NCBI RefSeq assembly: GCF_900149685.1
Contig: NZ_LT702999.1
Span: 2,480,001-2,544,000, forward strand
Source: Erythrobacter sp. Alg231-14
GTDB lineage: Bacteria; Pseudomonadota; Alphaproteobacteria; Sphingomonadales; Sphingomonadaceae
Length of the DNA stretch: 64,000 nt
Direction: 5' to 3'
Part shown: piece after piece, positions 9,532 to 18,370 of the stretch
Layout: the number at the start of each line of letters is the position of its first letter
How positions within the stretch are numbered: the stretch's first letter is position 1
Translations under genes and position numbers: made by a program
The notes under the pieces: generated by a model
Database searches by the model: none
What the model was told of the DNA's origin: nothing
Seen by the model: only the letters and a program-made list of their open reading frames with translations

Positions 9532-10032
9532 TTAGGCGGCGTTGACCGACGGGTCGGATGGCTTCCCATCCTCGCTTGGTTCGCTGCTCGGGACGGCGGT
9601 TAGAGTGGCTCCACCGTTCACCGCGATCTTCTTAGGCTTCATCGCATCGGGCACTTCGCGCACCAAGTCGATCACCAACAAACCGTCGGCCAAATCGGCA
9701 TTTGCGACGCGGACGTAATCGGCCAATTCAAATCGGCGTTCAAATCCACGATTGGCGATCCCCACATGGAGCAGTTCCGAGCCATCATCGACGTCATCGC
9801 GTTTTTTGCCCTGTACGGTCAAAAGGTTCGCTTGCGCCGTAATGTCGATATCCTGAGGGCGGAAACCGGCGACGGCCAAGACAATACGATAATTGTCTTC
9901 ACCGCTCTTAGAAATGTTGAAAGGGGGGTAATTGTCACCCGAATTGGCGCGCGCTTGGCTTTCGAGCATGTCGAAGAGCCGGTCAAAACCAACGGTGCTG
10001 CGGCGATAGGGTGTAAAATCGAGACGTGACAT
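9532..10032 (-). CDS. Small heat-shock protein, Hsp20/IbpA family
   Basis: This 166-aa ATP-independent holdase should bind unfolding proteins during heat stress. The start is the ATG at 10032-10030, giving the usual IbpA-like opening SRLDFTPYRRSTVGFDRLFDML. The alpha-crystallin domain spans about residues 34-130: YPPFNISKSGEDNYRIVLAVAG, a dimerisation loop with IANRGFERRFELADYV, and LADGLLVIDLVREVP. A short Ser/Pro-rich tail follows. The gene is single and divergent from grxC. Its 110-base leader carries a sigma-32-like promoter and a ROSE-type thermometer, so both transcription and translation are probably heat-induced. Confidence 0.93.
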   Translation of the reverse strand: MSRLDFTPYRRSTVGFDRLFDMLESQARANSGDNYPPFNISKSGEDNYRIVLAVAGFRPQDIDITAQANLLTVQGKKRDDVDDGSELLHVGIANRGFERRFELADYVRVANADLADGLLVIDLVREVPDAMKPKKIAVNGGATLTAVPSSEPSEDGKPSDPSVNAA

Positions 10033-10100
10033 AATTTCAAATCCTCTTGATTGAGCAATCTGTGTTTGTTCACGGGCCTGCCTCACGCAGCGCCCGCATT
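10033..10100 (-). promoter_or_regulatory. ROSE-like RNA thermometer in the hsp20 leader
   Basis: The leftward transcript has TTGCTC (10058-10053) facing the ribosome-binding sequence GAGGAT (10046-10041) across a six-base loop. This is the signature of ROSE elements: U(U/C)GCU pairing with the Shine-Dalgarno and including a G-G mismatch. Further upstream is a strong hairpin, CGGGC plus CTGC-GTGAG-GCAG plus GCCCG, at about 10071-10098, matching the multi-hairpin layout of ROSE leaders. The element ends about nine bases before the ATG. The call is by sequence pattern, not folding software. Confidence 0.72.
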
Positions 10101-10151
10101 CATCGAACCCAATGTGTTCCCCAAGACTGGCGGAACGGGACGACACACATT

Positions 10152-10179
10152 AGTTAGGGATCGTGAAAGTGCTTTCAAG
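10152..10179 (-). promoter_or_regulatory. Sigma-32 (RpoH)-like promoter for hsp20
   Basis: Read leftward, CTTGAA (10179-10174) is followed after 14 bases by CCCTAACT (10159-10152). This resembles the heat-shock consensus CTTGAA with a CCCCAT-type -10. It would start a leader of about 110 bases containing the thermometer. Confidence 0.6.
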
Positions 10180-10239
10180 AGGTTCAATCGGCGCAGCGAT
10201 GCCGATCCGATTGGGTCATTACGAGGATACGCCAAGACA

Positions 10240-10497
10240 ATGCCAACGATCGATATCTACACCAAATTCACGTGCCCATTTTGCGTGCGCGCCAAACGCC
10301 TTTTGTCGCAAAAGGGGGTCGAATTTAACGAGTTCGACATTTCGATGGGCGGACCAAAACGTGACGAGATGGTTGCCCGCGCGCCGCAAGCTAGGACTGT
10401 GCCCCAGATATTCATTGGCGACACCCATGTTGGCGGTTCGGATGAGCTGGCCGCGCTTGAGGCGTCGGGCAAGCTTGACGCGTTGCTGGCAGGCTAA
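10240..10497 (+). CDS. grxC: Glutaredoxin 3
   Basis: This is an 85-aa dithiol glutaredoxin that reduces disulfides and glutathione mixed disulfides in the cytoplasm. The active site is CPFC (Cys12, Cys15) in YTKFTCPFCVRAK, a common variant of CPYC. The glutathione-binding TVPQIFIGD and the GGSDEL motif follow. I chose the ATG at 10240 because the longer frame upstream crosses the hsp20 promoter region and lacks family resemblance. It is followed after nine bases by the nitrilase-family gene, a pairing common in alphaproteobacteria (grxC - nit - DUF1178). Confidence 0.95.
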   Translation: MPTIDIYTKFTCPFCVRAKRLLSQKGVEFNEFDISMGGPKRDEMVARAPQARTVPQIFIGDTHVGGSDELAALEASGKLDALLAG

Positions 10498-10506
10498 GGC
10501 GCTCTA

Positions 10507-11334
10507 ATGCCCAAGATCGCTGTTCTTCAGATGAATTCGGGCATTGATCCTAAGGAAAACCTCGCCGTTATCCATTCCGCGGTTAAGGACGCGGCCGAAG
10601 CTGGGGCGCAGATACTGTTCACTCCCGAGATGGCTGCTTTGCTCGACCGCGATCGGAAACGCGCGAATGCGCATCTAAGTGCCGGATACTATGAAGAAGT
10701 GCTCAGATCGCTCGCTTCGCTGGCTGAGAACCACAAGATCGACATCGCGCTTGGCTCCTTGCCCATGCCAGTGACCGAAACGCTTAATGCCAATCGAGCC
10801 TACTATTTCTCGCGCGATAATTTCGACCAACAATCCGCTGTCACCTATGACAAGATGCATATGTTCGACGTCGAGCTTTCGACCGGTGAGAAATGGCGCG
10901 AAAGCAGCGCATATCAAGCGGGCGAGGAAGTCGTCACGGTGGAAGATACGCCAATCGGGCGGCTTGGTTTGGCCATTTGCTACGACATGCGCTTTCCCGC
11001 TTTATTTGAAGAACTTGGCAGGCGGGAATGCGATGCGATTTCGATCCCCGCTGCTTTCACCGTTCCAACCGGCAAAGCGCATTGGCATGTCCTGCTGCGC
11101 GCCCGCGCCATCGAAGCGAGCGCATTTGTGATTGCCGCTGCGCAAGTTGGGAAACACGCAGATGGTCGCACCACATACGGCCATTCACTGGTTGTGGACC
11201 CATGGGGCGACGTGCTGCTGGATATGGGCGGTGAAACGCCGGGTATCGGATATTGCGACATTGATTTGGCGCGCATCGCCGAGGTGAGGGGCCAAGTGCC
11301 CAGTCTTGCCAATCGGCGCGAAATCGCCAATTAG
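10507..11334 (+). CDS. Nitrilase-superfamily amidohydrolase (Nit/deaminated glutathione amidase type)
   Basis: The 275-aa product has the complete nitrilase triad: Glu41 in FTPEMAAL, Lys116 in YDKMHMFDV and Cys158 in AICYDMRFP. The segment KMHMFDVELSTGEKWRES is characteristic of the Nit1/Nit2 branch, whose members hydrolyse deaminated glutathione or alpha-keto acid omega-amides as metabolite repair. The neighbouring glutaredoxin gene supports a link with glutathione. The start ATG at 10507 lies nine bases after grxC. The family call is firm. The choice between deaminated-glutathione amidase and omega-amidase is inference. Confidence 0.88.
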   Translation: MPKIAVLQMNSGIDPKENLAVIHSAVKDAAEAGAQILFTPEMAALLDRDRKRANAHLSAGYYEEVLRSLASLAENHKIDIALGSLPMPVTETLNANRAYYFSRDNFDQQSAVTYDKMHMFDVELSTGEKWRESSAYQAGEEVVTVEDTPIGRLGLAICYDMRFPALFEELGRRECDAISIPAAFTVPTGKAHWHVLLRARAIEASAFVIAAAQVGKHADGRTTYGHSLVVDPWGDVLLDMGGETPGIGYCDIDLARIAEVRGQVPSLANRREIAN

Positions 11335-11340
11335 CGCATC

Positions 11341-11862
11341 ATGATCGTTTTTGACCTTCAATGTGACCAAGACCACCGGTTCGAGGGGTGGTTCGGTTCC
11401 TCATCGGATTACGAATCCCAATGCGAGCGTGGATTGGTCACTTGTCCGGAATGCGGTTCATCCGCGGTGGACAAAGCGGTGATGGCACCCGCGGTGGGTG
11501 CAAAAGGAAACACCCGACCCGATCATCAAGGGGCTGCACCCGATCAAGGCGCGCAGGAGATCGCTCCTGTTCCAAAGTCGGTGCCCGCGCCGGATGCGAA
11601 ACCCGTTTCCAACACGCCTATGCCAGCCGAAATGGAGAAAGCCCTCAAAGCTCTCGCCACGGCTCAACAAAAAGCTTTGGAAAAAAGCACTTGGGTGGGC
11701 AAGGATTTCGCGGCCCAATCGCGCGCCATGCATTATGGTGAAAGCGATGAAAAACCGATCCACGGCCAAGCAAGCCTAGAAGAGGCGCAGTCGCTGGCCG
11801 AAGAAGGGGTCCAGGTCGCCGCACTGCCATTTCCCGTTGCACCGCCTGACAAACTGAATTGA
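11341..11862 (+). CDS. DUF1178 family protein
   Basis: This is a 173-aa conserved protein of unknown function. The N-terminal part has a rubredoxin-like or zinc-ribbon look: FDLQCDQDHRFEGWFGSSSDY followed by CPECGSSAVDKAVMAP. It is therefore a likely metal-binding domain with cysteines near residues 8, 28, 34 and 37. The middle is Pro/Ala-rich and poorly conserved. The C-terminal part, with KDFAAQSRAMHYGES, is the other conserved block of the family. It lies seven bases after the amidase gene, a conserved arrangement that suggests a shared role with glutaredoxin and Nit, though none is established. Confidence 0.85.
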   Translation: MIVFDLQCDQDHRFEGWFGSSSDYESQCERGLVTCPECGSSAVDKAVMAPAVGAKGNTRPDHQGAAPDQGAQEIAPVPKSVPAPDAKPVSNTPMPAEMEKALKALATAQQKALEKSTWVGKDFAAQSRAMHYGESDEKPIHGQASLEEAQSLAEEGVQVAALPFPVAPPDKLN

Positions 11863-11895
11863 TTGGTTCGCCTGCGCTGCTATTGCGGCTTGCAT

Positions 11896-11969
11896 GTCCT
11901 CGTAGCTCAGGTGGATAGAGCATCGGATTCCTAATCCGGAGGCCACAGGTTCGAATCCTGTCGAGGACA
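11896..11969 (+). tRNA. tRNA-Arg (anticodon CCU)
   Basis: The acceptor stem GTCCTCG (11896-11902) pairs with CGAGGAC (11962-11968), with discriminator A. The anticodon loop TTCCTAA gives anticodon CCT, reading AGG. The T-arm GGTTCGAATCC is canonical. CCA is not encoded. A run of T at about 11978-11985 may end the transcript. No integrase or att duplication is seen beside it. Confidence 0.95.
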
Positions 11970-12018
11970 CGTTTCCCCTTTTTTTACGCTCGCTGAGTTT
12001 CGGATCCATTGATCGCCG

Positions 12019-13179
12019 TTATGCTGCGTTCGTTCGGTTCCAACTGCGCTCTGCCCAACCGGATAGGATGAGGACGCCTAAGGAAATCGCCATCAAACCG
12101 GCGCAGGTTGCTCCCCATCCTCCGAAATCATAGATCGCGGTGCCAACGACGCTGCCGATTGAGCCGCCGATAAACATGATGACGATGTATGTCGTGGTAA
12201 GGCGGGTCCGGATGGCCGGATCGAGCGATAAGAACGTCATGCGCCCGGTCACATCCACCGTTGGCCCAACAATGTTGATCAACAACAATGGGACAAGAAC
12301 CGTCCAAACATCCCAACCCAGCGGGTACATCAAAGATATGCCGATGCATTGAACAATCGCGGCGATGCTGCGTGCTCGGCGCGCGCCAATGGCGTCGGCC
12401 CATCGACCAAAACGCGGCGTGGAAAATATGCTGAGCGCGGAGATCCCGGCGAGATAGCCAACCGTATCGACGCCATAGCCCAATTCATCGCTGGTCAAAT
12501 GCAGCGCCAGCGCCAACCATGTAGCGGTAAACGATGCAAAATTGAGCGCCTGAATAAGCGCGGATATCATCATATCCCGATGCGCGCGGGCCAATTCAAA
12601 AACAGACCGCAACAGCGCGAAATACGATCCTTGGGGTGATTTGCGCGCCGCGATGCCGCTGTCTGTCTTAAGGGTGATGGGCAAAAGCACGGTGACCGCC
12701 ACCATCAAAGCAAAGGCGCACCAATACACACTGCGCCATCCGTAATTTTCTGCGATAATCCCGGCCCCCACCCGGGCGACCAGAATGCCGAAAATCACAC
12801 CAGCGGTAAGCAGCGCGGTGACCTGACCCAATCGTTCGGGGGCAACGCGTTTGGAGGCGAATGCCGGGATCAAATATGGGGCAATGGTGACAAAGCCCAA
12901 CGCGGTCGATGCGATGGTGAAGGCGGCGAAACCTGTTGCCATCGCCATCGCCAACATGAACACGCATTGCGCAATCACAAATGCGATACACAATGCGCGG
13001 TTGGAATACCGATCTCCCAGCGGAAGCAGCAACAATATCCCGATCGCAAGCGCAAATTGATTGAGTGCCGGGACAATGCCGATCTGCGCATCGCTCACGC
13101 CAAAACTGCTCGCGACTTCGCCGATGATGGGGTGAATATAATACGCGTTGGCGGTGACGATCGCGACCGTCACCGTCAA
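12019..13179 (-). CDS. Major facilitator superfamily transporter
   Basis: This 386-aa protein is almost entirely hydrophobic, with about twelve membrane helices in two halves. The N-terminal half carries an MFS-like loop after helix 2 (LPLGDRYSNRALC) and the middle has a hydrophilic loop near TLKTDSGIAARKS. The second half has FGRWADAIGARRAR, the matching loop between helices 8 and 9. The substrate cannot be read from sequence. The best start is the TTG at 13179, since no ATG is available before the upstream stop. It lies 56 bases downstream of the haloalkane dehalogenase gene and may export or import a related compound (inference). Confidence 0.85.
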   Translation of the reverse strand: MTVTVAIVTANAYYIHPIIGEVASSFGVSDAQIGIVPALNQFALAIGILLLLPLGDRYSNRALCIAFVIAQCVFMLAMAMATGFAAFTIASTALGFVTIAPYLIPAFASKRVAPERLGQVTALLTAGVIFGILVARVGAGIIAENYGWRSVYWCAFALMVAVTVLLPITLKTDSGIAARKSPQGSYFALLRSVFELARAHRDMMISALIQALNFASFTATWLALALHLTSDELGYGVDTVGYLAGISALSIFSTPRFGRWADAIGARRARSIAAIVQCIGISLMYPLGWDVWTVLVPLLLINIVGPTVDVTGRMTFLSLDPAIRTRLTTTYIVIMFIGGSIGSVVGTAIYDFGGWGATCAGLMAISLGVLILSGWAERSWNRTNAA

Positions 13180-13235
13180 AGCGTATTCTTGCCCCCGGCT
13201 AAGAACGGACGGGGGTGCTTGGTCGGTTGCCTCAG

Positions 13236-14150
13236 TCAGAGAATGTCCGCCTTTTTGGCCGTATCAATCACGCCTTGGGCTAATTCAACCGGACGATCTT
13301 CTTGGCAGAAATGACCGCAGGTTGAGAGAGAGAAATGCGGCAATCCCGCAGCGCCCGCGACCCGGTCTGCCATTACGGCGGTCGTCTTGCCGAGGACGGC
13401 ATCGTCTTCGCCGACGATAGTCAGAAACGGTTTTTCAAACGTCGCCAATGCTTTCCACGCGGCCTTGTTTTCCGCCACGCCCGGCTTCTCGTCCTCGATT
13501 GGAACAAGTTGTGGGAATGCTCGGGCACCGGCTTTGCTGGGTTCATCGGGGAAAGGCGCATCGTAGGCTGCGACTTCTTCGGCGGAGAGCTCAGTTGCGG
13601 ACGCTCCTTGCAAAATGCCTCCAATCTTGAAGTCTGGCGATGCCTTCGCAAATTCTCGCCATGCGAGGAATGCTGGTGATGCGGTTCCGCCGCCTTCGGG
13701 AAGGAACGTGTTGCTGGCGACGACAAAGCTGAAAAGATCCGGGTTTTCGCCAACCATTCTTAGGCCGAGCAATCCGCCCCAATCCTGGCAGAAGAGACCG
13801 GCGGGCTGTGGCAAAACGGCGGTGCGCCATTGGGATAGCCAATCGATGTGACGGTCATAGGTGTAAAACCCGATATCGTCCGGCTTATCGCTTTTGCCAA
13901 ATCCGATCAGGTCGGGCGCGAGGCAACGAAAACCGGCATCGAGCAGAACCGGTATCATCTTGCGATAAAGGAAACTCCAGCTGGGCTCTCCGTGGAACAG
14001 CAGGACGGGCGGGGCATCCTTGGGCCCTTCATCCACGTAATGCATCCGGCCTGTATGCCCGTCACCCAAATCGATATCCGTCCAATTTTCGGCAAACGGA
14101 TAGTCTGGGATGGCAGCAAAGCGTGCAAGGTCAGCCTTTAGAATTTCCAT
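13236..14150 (-). CDS. Haloalkane dehalogenase, HLD-I (DhlA/DhmA-like)
   Basis: The 304-aa alpha/beta-hydrolase has features typical of subfamily I haloalkane dehalogenases. HGEPSWSFLYRKM includes Glu55 of the oxyanion region. The nucleophile is Asp123 in CQDWGGLLGLR, with halide-binding Trp124 beside it. A second halide-site candidate is Trp164 in the cap (FLAWREF). The acid is Asp249 or Asp250 in VGEDDAVLG, and the base is His280 in CGHFCQE. Such enzymes hydrolyse carbon-halogen bonds to give an alcohol and halide in the cytoplasm. A full set of catalytic residues argues for real dehalogenase chemistry, though natural substrates of this group are often unknown. An MFS transporter follows in the same direction. 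Confidence 0.87.
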   Translation of the reverse strand: MEILKADLARFAAIPDYPFAENWTDIDLGDGHTGRMHYVDEGPKDAPPVLLFHGEPSWSFLYRKMIPVLLDAGFRCLAPDLIGFGKSDKPDDIGFYTYDRHIDWLSQWRTAVLPQPAGLFCQDWGGLLGLRMVGENPDLFSFVVASNTFLPEGGGTASPAFLAWREFAKASPDFKIGGILQGASATELSAEEVAAYDAPFPDEPSKAGARAFPQLVPIEDEKPGVAENKAAWKALATFEKPFLTIVGEDDAVLGKTTAVMADRVAGAAGLPHFSLSTCGHFCQEDRPVELAQGVIDTAKKADIL

Positions 14151-14230
14151 TGCATTGTCTCCTTAGGTCGAAAGATCAGTAGCACGGAAAAACTTATTGG
14201 CCACACGCCGGTTTTCTGATCGCCGATTTC

Positions 14231-15106
14231 CTAAGATGCCCCCGCTGCATCTTCCGCAGACGATTGCTCCAACTGCAGACGCCCTTTGAAAGTGTTGGTG
14301 ACTTGGGGGTAGGGGATTTCAATTCCGGCTTCGTCCAATCCGTGTTTGATTGCTCGAACGGCCTGATCACGGTTTAACGCGGATGCCGCGCCCGAAGACG
14401 CCGCCCACCATCGCACAATGAAATCAACCGAACTGGAGTTGAACGCGTCAGCAAGCACGTAAATGTCACGTTCTGCATTGATCAAATCACAGCTTTCCAA
14501 GGATGCGCGGATAACCTCGCTCGCCCGGTTCAGATCGGTGTCATAAGCGACGCCGATCACCAACTCATAACGACGCTCTTTCAAATCGGTGACGATTTCG
14601 ACCGGATCTTTGAACAATTGCGAATTGGGCAGGACGTGCAGCTCTCCGGAAAACGCGCGGATATGGCTTTCGCGTAAACTGATGAATTCGATCGTACCGT
14701 GGATGTCGCCTGTTTTGATCACATCGCCGATCTGCATCTTGTCGCGCAGCATGATCATCACGCCAGCGAGGAAATTTTCAAAGAAATCTTGAAACGCAAA
14801 CCCGATCGCCACCGCGCCGATACCCAATCCTGCGATGAGGCTGGATGGACTGAAATTCGGGAACACGACGATCCCCGCGATCATCATGCCGGTGACCCAC
14901 ACGCCAAGCCGAACCAGAGTGTCCAAGAGGTTGCGCAACGATGGGCGCAACTCGGTCTTGCCGATCAATTTCTTGCTAATTCGGGTTGCGGATTTTGCGA
15001 TGACAGCGGTGAGCAGAATGATGATCAAGGCGATCACAATTGCTGGAATGGACGCCACCAAGTTTTCGGCCATTGTGTTGAGTTGTTCGATCAAAGTTTG
15101 AATCAT
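14231..15106 (-). CDS. Small-conductance mechanosensitive channel, MscS family
   Basis: This 291-aa inner-membrane channel should release osmolytes on hypo-osmotic shock. The N-terminal part has three predicted membrane helices. The pore-lining third helix is the Gly/Ala-rich segment LIAGLGIGAVAIGFAFQD, with the conserved FFENFLAG after it. The cytoplasmic beta domain begins with KMQIGDVIKTGDIHGTIEFI and continues with LPNSQLFKDPV. Length and layout match E. coli MscS. It is probably monocistronic, read leftward. Confidence 0.93.
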   Translation of the reverse strand: MIQTLIEQLNTMAENLVASIPAIVIALIIILLTAVIAKSATRISKKLIGKTELRPSLRNLLDTLVRLGVWVTGMMIAGIVVFPNFSPSSLIAGLGIGAVAIGFAFQDFFENFLAGVMIMLRDKMQIGDVIKTGDIHGTIEFISLRESHIRAFSGELHVLPNSQLFKDPVEIVTDLKERRYELVIGVAYDTDLNRASEVIRASLESCDLINAERDIYVLADAFNSSSVDFIVRWWAASSGAASALNRDQAVRAIKHGLDEAGIEIPYPQVTNTFKGRLQLEQSSAEDAAGAS

Positions 15107-15324
15107 GAGGGAAGATTTCCTCCTTAGGTGGGATCAATGGGTGGGGCGGGGCGGTTGTTCCAAGAAAGTGTCGAATTAAGAAATTTCGCGGCTCTTTTGG
15201 ATTCTTGCGGCATTTTCGCCGCATCCGCGGGCTATGGCCCAGCTAATTTGCACATAATGGCGCATTTCCCTTGATGCGGGCGGTTAACTATGATTCTGTG
15301 GATAACAGATCAGGGGACACCACA

Positions 15325-15624
15325 ATGCGCAAGACAGCAAACGAGCAGACAAAGCAGGCGCTTGCGCTTGTGCTGCTCGTTGCCTTGACTGTGGCTGCGA
15401 TTGCTGGGCCAACTGGGCTGTTGGCCTGGGCCGAGAATGACGAAGTGTTGGAACAACGCAAAGCGCGGATCGCCATCCTAATCGAAGAACGCGACGCGTT
15501 GCGCAATCGGGTGGAACTGCTCGACCCCAACGGCGCCGATCCCGATTTGGTTAGCGAACTTATCCGCGAAGACCTTGGTGTGCTCCACCCGGATGAGATC
15601 GTCGTAACCTTGGATGACGATTGA
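15325..15624 (+). CDS. ftsB: Cell-division protein FtsB / DivIC family septum initiator
   Basis: FtsB links FtsQ and FtsL in the divisome. The product is 99 aa from the ATG at 15325, preceded by AGGGG. It has one membrane helix (about residues 12-33) followed by a coiled coil, with heptad-like spacing through LEQRKARIAILIEERDALRNRV, and the typical end LDPNGADPDLVSELIREDLGV. The short length and this conserved motif set are diagnostic of the family. Its position just before pdhA is shared by many Sphingomonadales. A small terminator follows. Confidence 0.9.
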   Translation: MRKTANEQTKQALALVLLVALTVAAIAGPTGLLAWAENDEVLEQRKARIAILIEERDALRNRVELLDPNGADPDLVSELIREDLGVLHPDEIVVTLDDD

Positions 15625-15644
15625 GGCCCAATTAGGGCTCTTTT
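15623..15644 (+). terminator. Probable terminator after ftsB
   Basis: GAGGCCC (15623-15629), loop AATTA, GGGCTC (15635-15640), then TTTT. The stem has one bulged G and begins within the ftsB stop codon. Confidence 0.5.
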
Positions 15645-15804
15645 GGTTTGACGATTCACCATTTTTAACCGGTTTGGTAATTGCTTGCCTCGCGGGCTGC
15701 TTTCCGTTGCGTCAGGTGTAAAATCGCGCCTATAGCGGTCCCGAATTTGCGCGTGCGCACCTCCTCCCCGGATGCACGCCAACAATCTGAGAAGGGATCA
15801 CACA

Positions 15805-16947
15805 TTGGCGAAAAAACCCGCAGCCGGAAAGGCGCCCGCAAAACGTGCCGCCTCGAAACGCGCGCCCAGCAAGGCCGCGACACCCGCGTCCAGCGCAGCA
15901 ACATCATCGGCACCGGCGGATGATCCCGATTTCATCCTTCATTCCCTTCAGGAAGAATTTAACGCCGCGAAAAGCTTCAACGCGTCCGATGATCAAATGC
16001 TCGAATTTTATCGGCAGATGCTTTTGATCCGTCGTTTTGAGGAAAAGGCCGGTCAGCTTTACGGTCTCGGCCTAATTGGCGGTTTCTGTCACTTGTATAT
16101 TGGACAAGAGGCGGTCGCGATCGGGCTGCAATCTGCATTGGACAGCGACAAAGACAGCGTGATCACCGGTTACCGCGATCACGGGCACATGCTGGCCTAT
16201 GGCATCGACCCCAAAGTCATCATGGCCGAATTGACCGGGCGCGAAGCCGGCATTTCAAAAGGCAAGGGTGGCTCCATGCATATGTTCAGCACCGAACATA
16301 AATTTTATGGCGGCCATGGCATTGTCGGCGCCCAGGTGGCGTTGGGCGGTGGCCTCGCTTTGGCTCATCAATACAATGAAGACGGCGGTTTGTGCCTTGC
16401 CTATTTCGGTGATGGCGCCGCCAATCAGGGCCAAGTCTACGAAACGTTTAACATGGCTGCTCTTTGGAACCTGCCAATCGTGTTCGTGGTGGAAGACAAT
16501 CAATACGCGATGGGCACGGCCAGTTCGCGTTCATCGGCGGAAACACGATTCCACCGGCGCGGCACGGCGTTCCGCATCCCGGGCATCGATGTCGATGGGA
16601 TGAATGTCCTAGAAGTTCGCGCCGCCGCCGAGGTTGCGTTTAAACATGTGCGCGAAGGCAAAGGCCCCGTTTTGATGGAGCTGAACACCTATCGGTATCG
16701 TGGGCACTCCATGTCCGATCCAGCCAAATATCGCACACGCGACGAAGTGCAGGAACAGCGTGAAAATTACGACCCGATCGAGCGGTTGAAGAAAACCCTA
16801 ATGGAGGCAGGCCATGATGAGGCCGACCTTAAAGCGATTGATAAAGGCATCCGTAAAGTTGTGACCGAAGCCGCCGATTTCTCCGAAAGTTCGCCTGAGC
16901 CGGATGCTTCTGAGCTCTACACTGAAGTTCTGGTGGAGAAGTACTGA
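15805..16947 (+). CDS. pdhA: Pyruvate dehydrogenase E1 component, alpha subunit
   Basis: E1-alpha binds thiamine diphosphate and, with PdhB, decarboxylates pyruvate and acetylates the lipoyl groups of E2. I place the start at TTG 15805 because AGAAGGGA lies seven bases before it. An ATG eleven codons upstream has no such site. This gives 380 aa with an Ala/Lys-rich N-terminal extension of about 45 residues. Signatures are [32 protein letters not shown], the ThDP/Mg motif [12 protein letters not shown] through [11 protein letters not shown], and the phosphorylation-loop-like [15 protein letters not shown]. The stop overlaps the pdhB start (TGATG). Confidence 0.96.
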   Translation: MAKKPAAGKAPAKRAASKRAPSKAATPASSAATSSAPADDPDFILHSLQEEFNAAKSFNASDDQMLEFYRQMLLIRRFEEKAGQLYGLGLIGGFCHLYIGQEAVAIGLQSALDSDKDSVITGYRDHGHMLAYGIDPKVIMAELTGREAGISKGKGGSMHMFSTEHKFYGGHGIVGAQVALGGGLALAHQYNEDGGLCLAYFGDGAANQGQVYETFNMAALWNLPIVFVVEDNQYAMGTASSRSSAETRFHRRGTAFRIPGIDVDGMNVLEVRAAAEVAFKHVREGKGPVLMELNTYRYRGHSMSDPAKYRTRDEVQEQRENYDPIERLKKTLMEAGHDEADLKAIDKGIRKVVTEAADFSESSPEPDASELYTEVLVEKY

Positions 16948-18308
16948 TGGCTATTCAACTGAAAATGCCTGCGCTTTCGCCCACAATGGAGGAAGGCACT
17001 CTTGCCAAATGGTTGAAAGCCGAAGGCGACACGATCGAGCCCGGCGATATCATTGCAGAGATTGAAACGGACAAAGCCACGATGGAATTCGAAGCCATCG
17101 ACGATGGCGTGTTGACTAAAATCCTTGTGGCCGAAGGCACGGAGAATGTCGCCGTTGGCGCCGTGATCGCCGAAATGGCGGGTGAGGGCGACGACGCAGA
17201 TGCCGGCGATAGCACAGCACCCGTTGTAGAACCGGCACCGGCCGCGCCTGCCGCACCTGCTCCTGCTCCTGCACCTGTCGCGGCGGCGGCCCCTGCAGCT
17301 GACCCGAGCATCCCTGCTGGAACAAGCTTCACCAGCACCCAAGTCCGCGAAGCGTTGCGCGATGCGATGGCCGAAGAGATGCGCGCGGATCGCCGAGTCT
17401 TTGTGATGGGTGAAGAAGTCGCCGAGTATCAGGGTGCATATAAGGTCACCCAAGGATTGTTGGAAGAATTCGGCCCGAAACGCGTTATTGACACCCCGAT
17501 CACCGAATACGGTTTTGCCGGGATCGGCGCGGGCGCTGCGATGGGCGGGTTGAAGCCTGTGGTGGAGTTTATGACCTTCAATTTCGCCATGCAGGCGATT
17601 GATCACATTGTGAACTCTGCGGCTAAAACGAACTATATGAGCGGCGGTCAAATGCGCTGCCCGATTGTGTTCCGTGGCCCCAACGGCGCGGCAAGCCGTG
17701 TCGGCGCACAGCACAGTCAAAACTATGGCCCATGGTACGCCAGCGTGCCCGGTTTGATCGTGATTGCACCGTATGATGCGGCCGATGCCAAAGGGTTGAT
17801 GAAAGCGGCCATTCGTTCCGAAGATCCGGTCGTCTTCCTTGAAAACGAACTGGTCTATGGCCGGAGCTTTGATGTGCCCGACATGGATGACTACGTTCTG
17901 CCAATCGGCAAGGCGCGGATCATGCGTGAAGGGGCCGATGTGACCATCGTCACCTATTCAATCGGGGTGGGATTGGCGCTCGAAGCGGCGGAAACTCTCG
18001 CGGGCGAAGGGATTGATGCCGAAGTCATTGATCTGCGCACTCTGCGTCCATTGGACAAACAGGCCGTTCTCGACAGTTTGAAGAAAACCAACCGATTGGT
18101 CATCGCTGAAGAGGGTTGGCCGACATGCTCCATTGCGAGCGAAATCATCGCGATTTGTATGGAGGAAGGGTTTGACGACCTTGATGCCCCGGTCCTGCGG
18201 GTGTGCAACGAGGATGTGCCACTTCCATACGCGGCCAATCTGGAAAAACTCGCCTTGATTGACCCACCGCGCATCGTCGAAGCGGTGAAAAAGGTGTGTT
18301 ACACATAA
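16947..18308 (+). CDS. pdhB: Pyruvate dehydrogenase E1 component, beta subunit, with N-terminal lipoyl domain
   Basis: The 453-aa subunit has two parts. Residues 1-80 are a biotinyl/lipoyl domain, with lipoylation Lys43 in [10 protein letters not shown]. An Ala/Pro-rich linker (about 88-125) joins this to the E1-beta transketolase-like core, with [42 protein letters not shown], and the C-terminal transketolase domain from about residue 325. A lipoyl domain on E1-beta is an established alphaproteobacterial arrangement and adds swinging arms to the complex. The lipoyl domain is closely similar to that of PdhC at 61391. A strong terminator follows. Confidence 0.96.
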   Translation: MAIQLKMPALSPTMEEGTLAKWLKAEGDTIEPGDIIAEIETDKATMEFEAIDDGVLTKILVAEGTENVAVGAVIAEMAGEGDDADAGDSTAPVVEPAPAAPAAPAPAPAPVAAAAPAADPSIPAGTSFTSTQVREALRDAMAEEMRADRRVFVMGEEVAEYQGAYKVTQGLLEEFGPKRVIDTPITEYGFAGIGAGAAMGGLKPVVEFMTFNFAMQAIDHIVNSAAKTNYMSGGQMRCPIVFRGPNGAASRVGAQHSQNYGPWYASVPGLIVIAPYDAADAKGLMKAAIRSEDPVVFLENELVYGRSFDVPDMDDYVLPIGKARIMREGADVTIVTYSIGVGLALEAAETLAGEGIDAEVIDLRTLRPLDKQAVLDSLKKTNRLVIAEEGWPTCSIASEIIAICMEEGFDDLDAPVLRVCNEDVPLPYAANLEKLALIDPPRIVEAVKKVCYT

Positions 18309-18309
18309 C

Positions 18310-18346
18310 AAAAAAAGGGGCGCGGAAATACCGCGCCCCTTTTTTT
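18310..18346. terminator. Strong bidirectional terminator between pdhB and the tad-like genes
   Basis: Seven A, then GGGGCGCGG (18317-18325), loop AAATA, CCGCGCCCC (18331-18339), then seven T. A perfect 9-bp stem with A- and T-tracts on both sides can end transcription from both convergent genes. Confidence 0.93.
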
Positions 18347-18370
18347 AAAGCGTCACTGTGTTGCGTTCGA

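Noticed and set aside
9285..9569. Leftward open frame of about 94 codons across the pyrG-hsp20 gap
   Set aside because: It starts inside hsp20 in another frame, is strongly basic with no recognisable domain, and covers the inverted repeats. The non-coding interpretation fits better.
11896..12018. tRNA-Arg as a possible phage integration site
   Set aside because: No integrase, no repeat of the tRNA 3' end, and the neighbours are ordinary chromosomal genes.
15280..15300. TTAACTAT upstream of ftsB as a CtrA site
   Set aside because: Only one half resembles the CtrA sequence and one base differs. Such matches are common by chance.
16947..17190. The similar lipoyl-coding segments in pdhB and pdhC (61391) as a recombination repeat
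   Set aside because: They are similar at protein level, but the DNA differs at many third positions, so this is ordinary paralogy.
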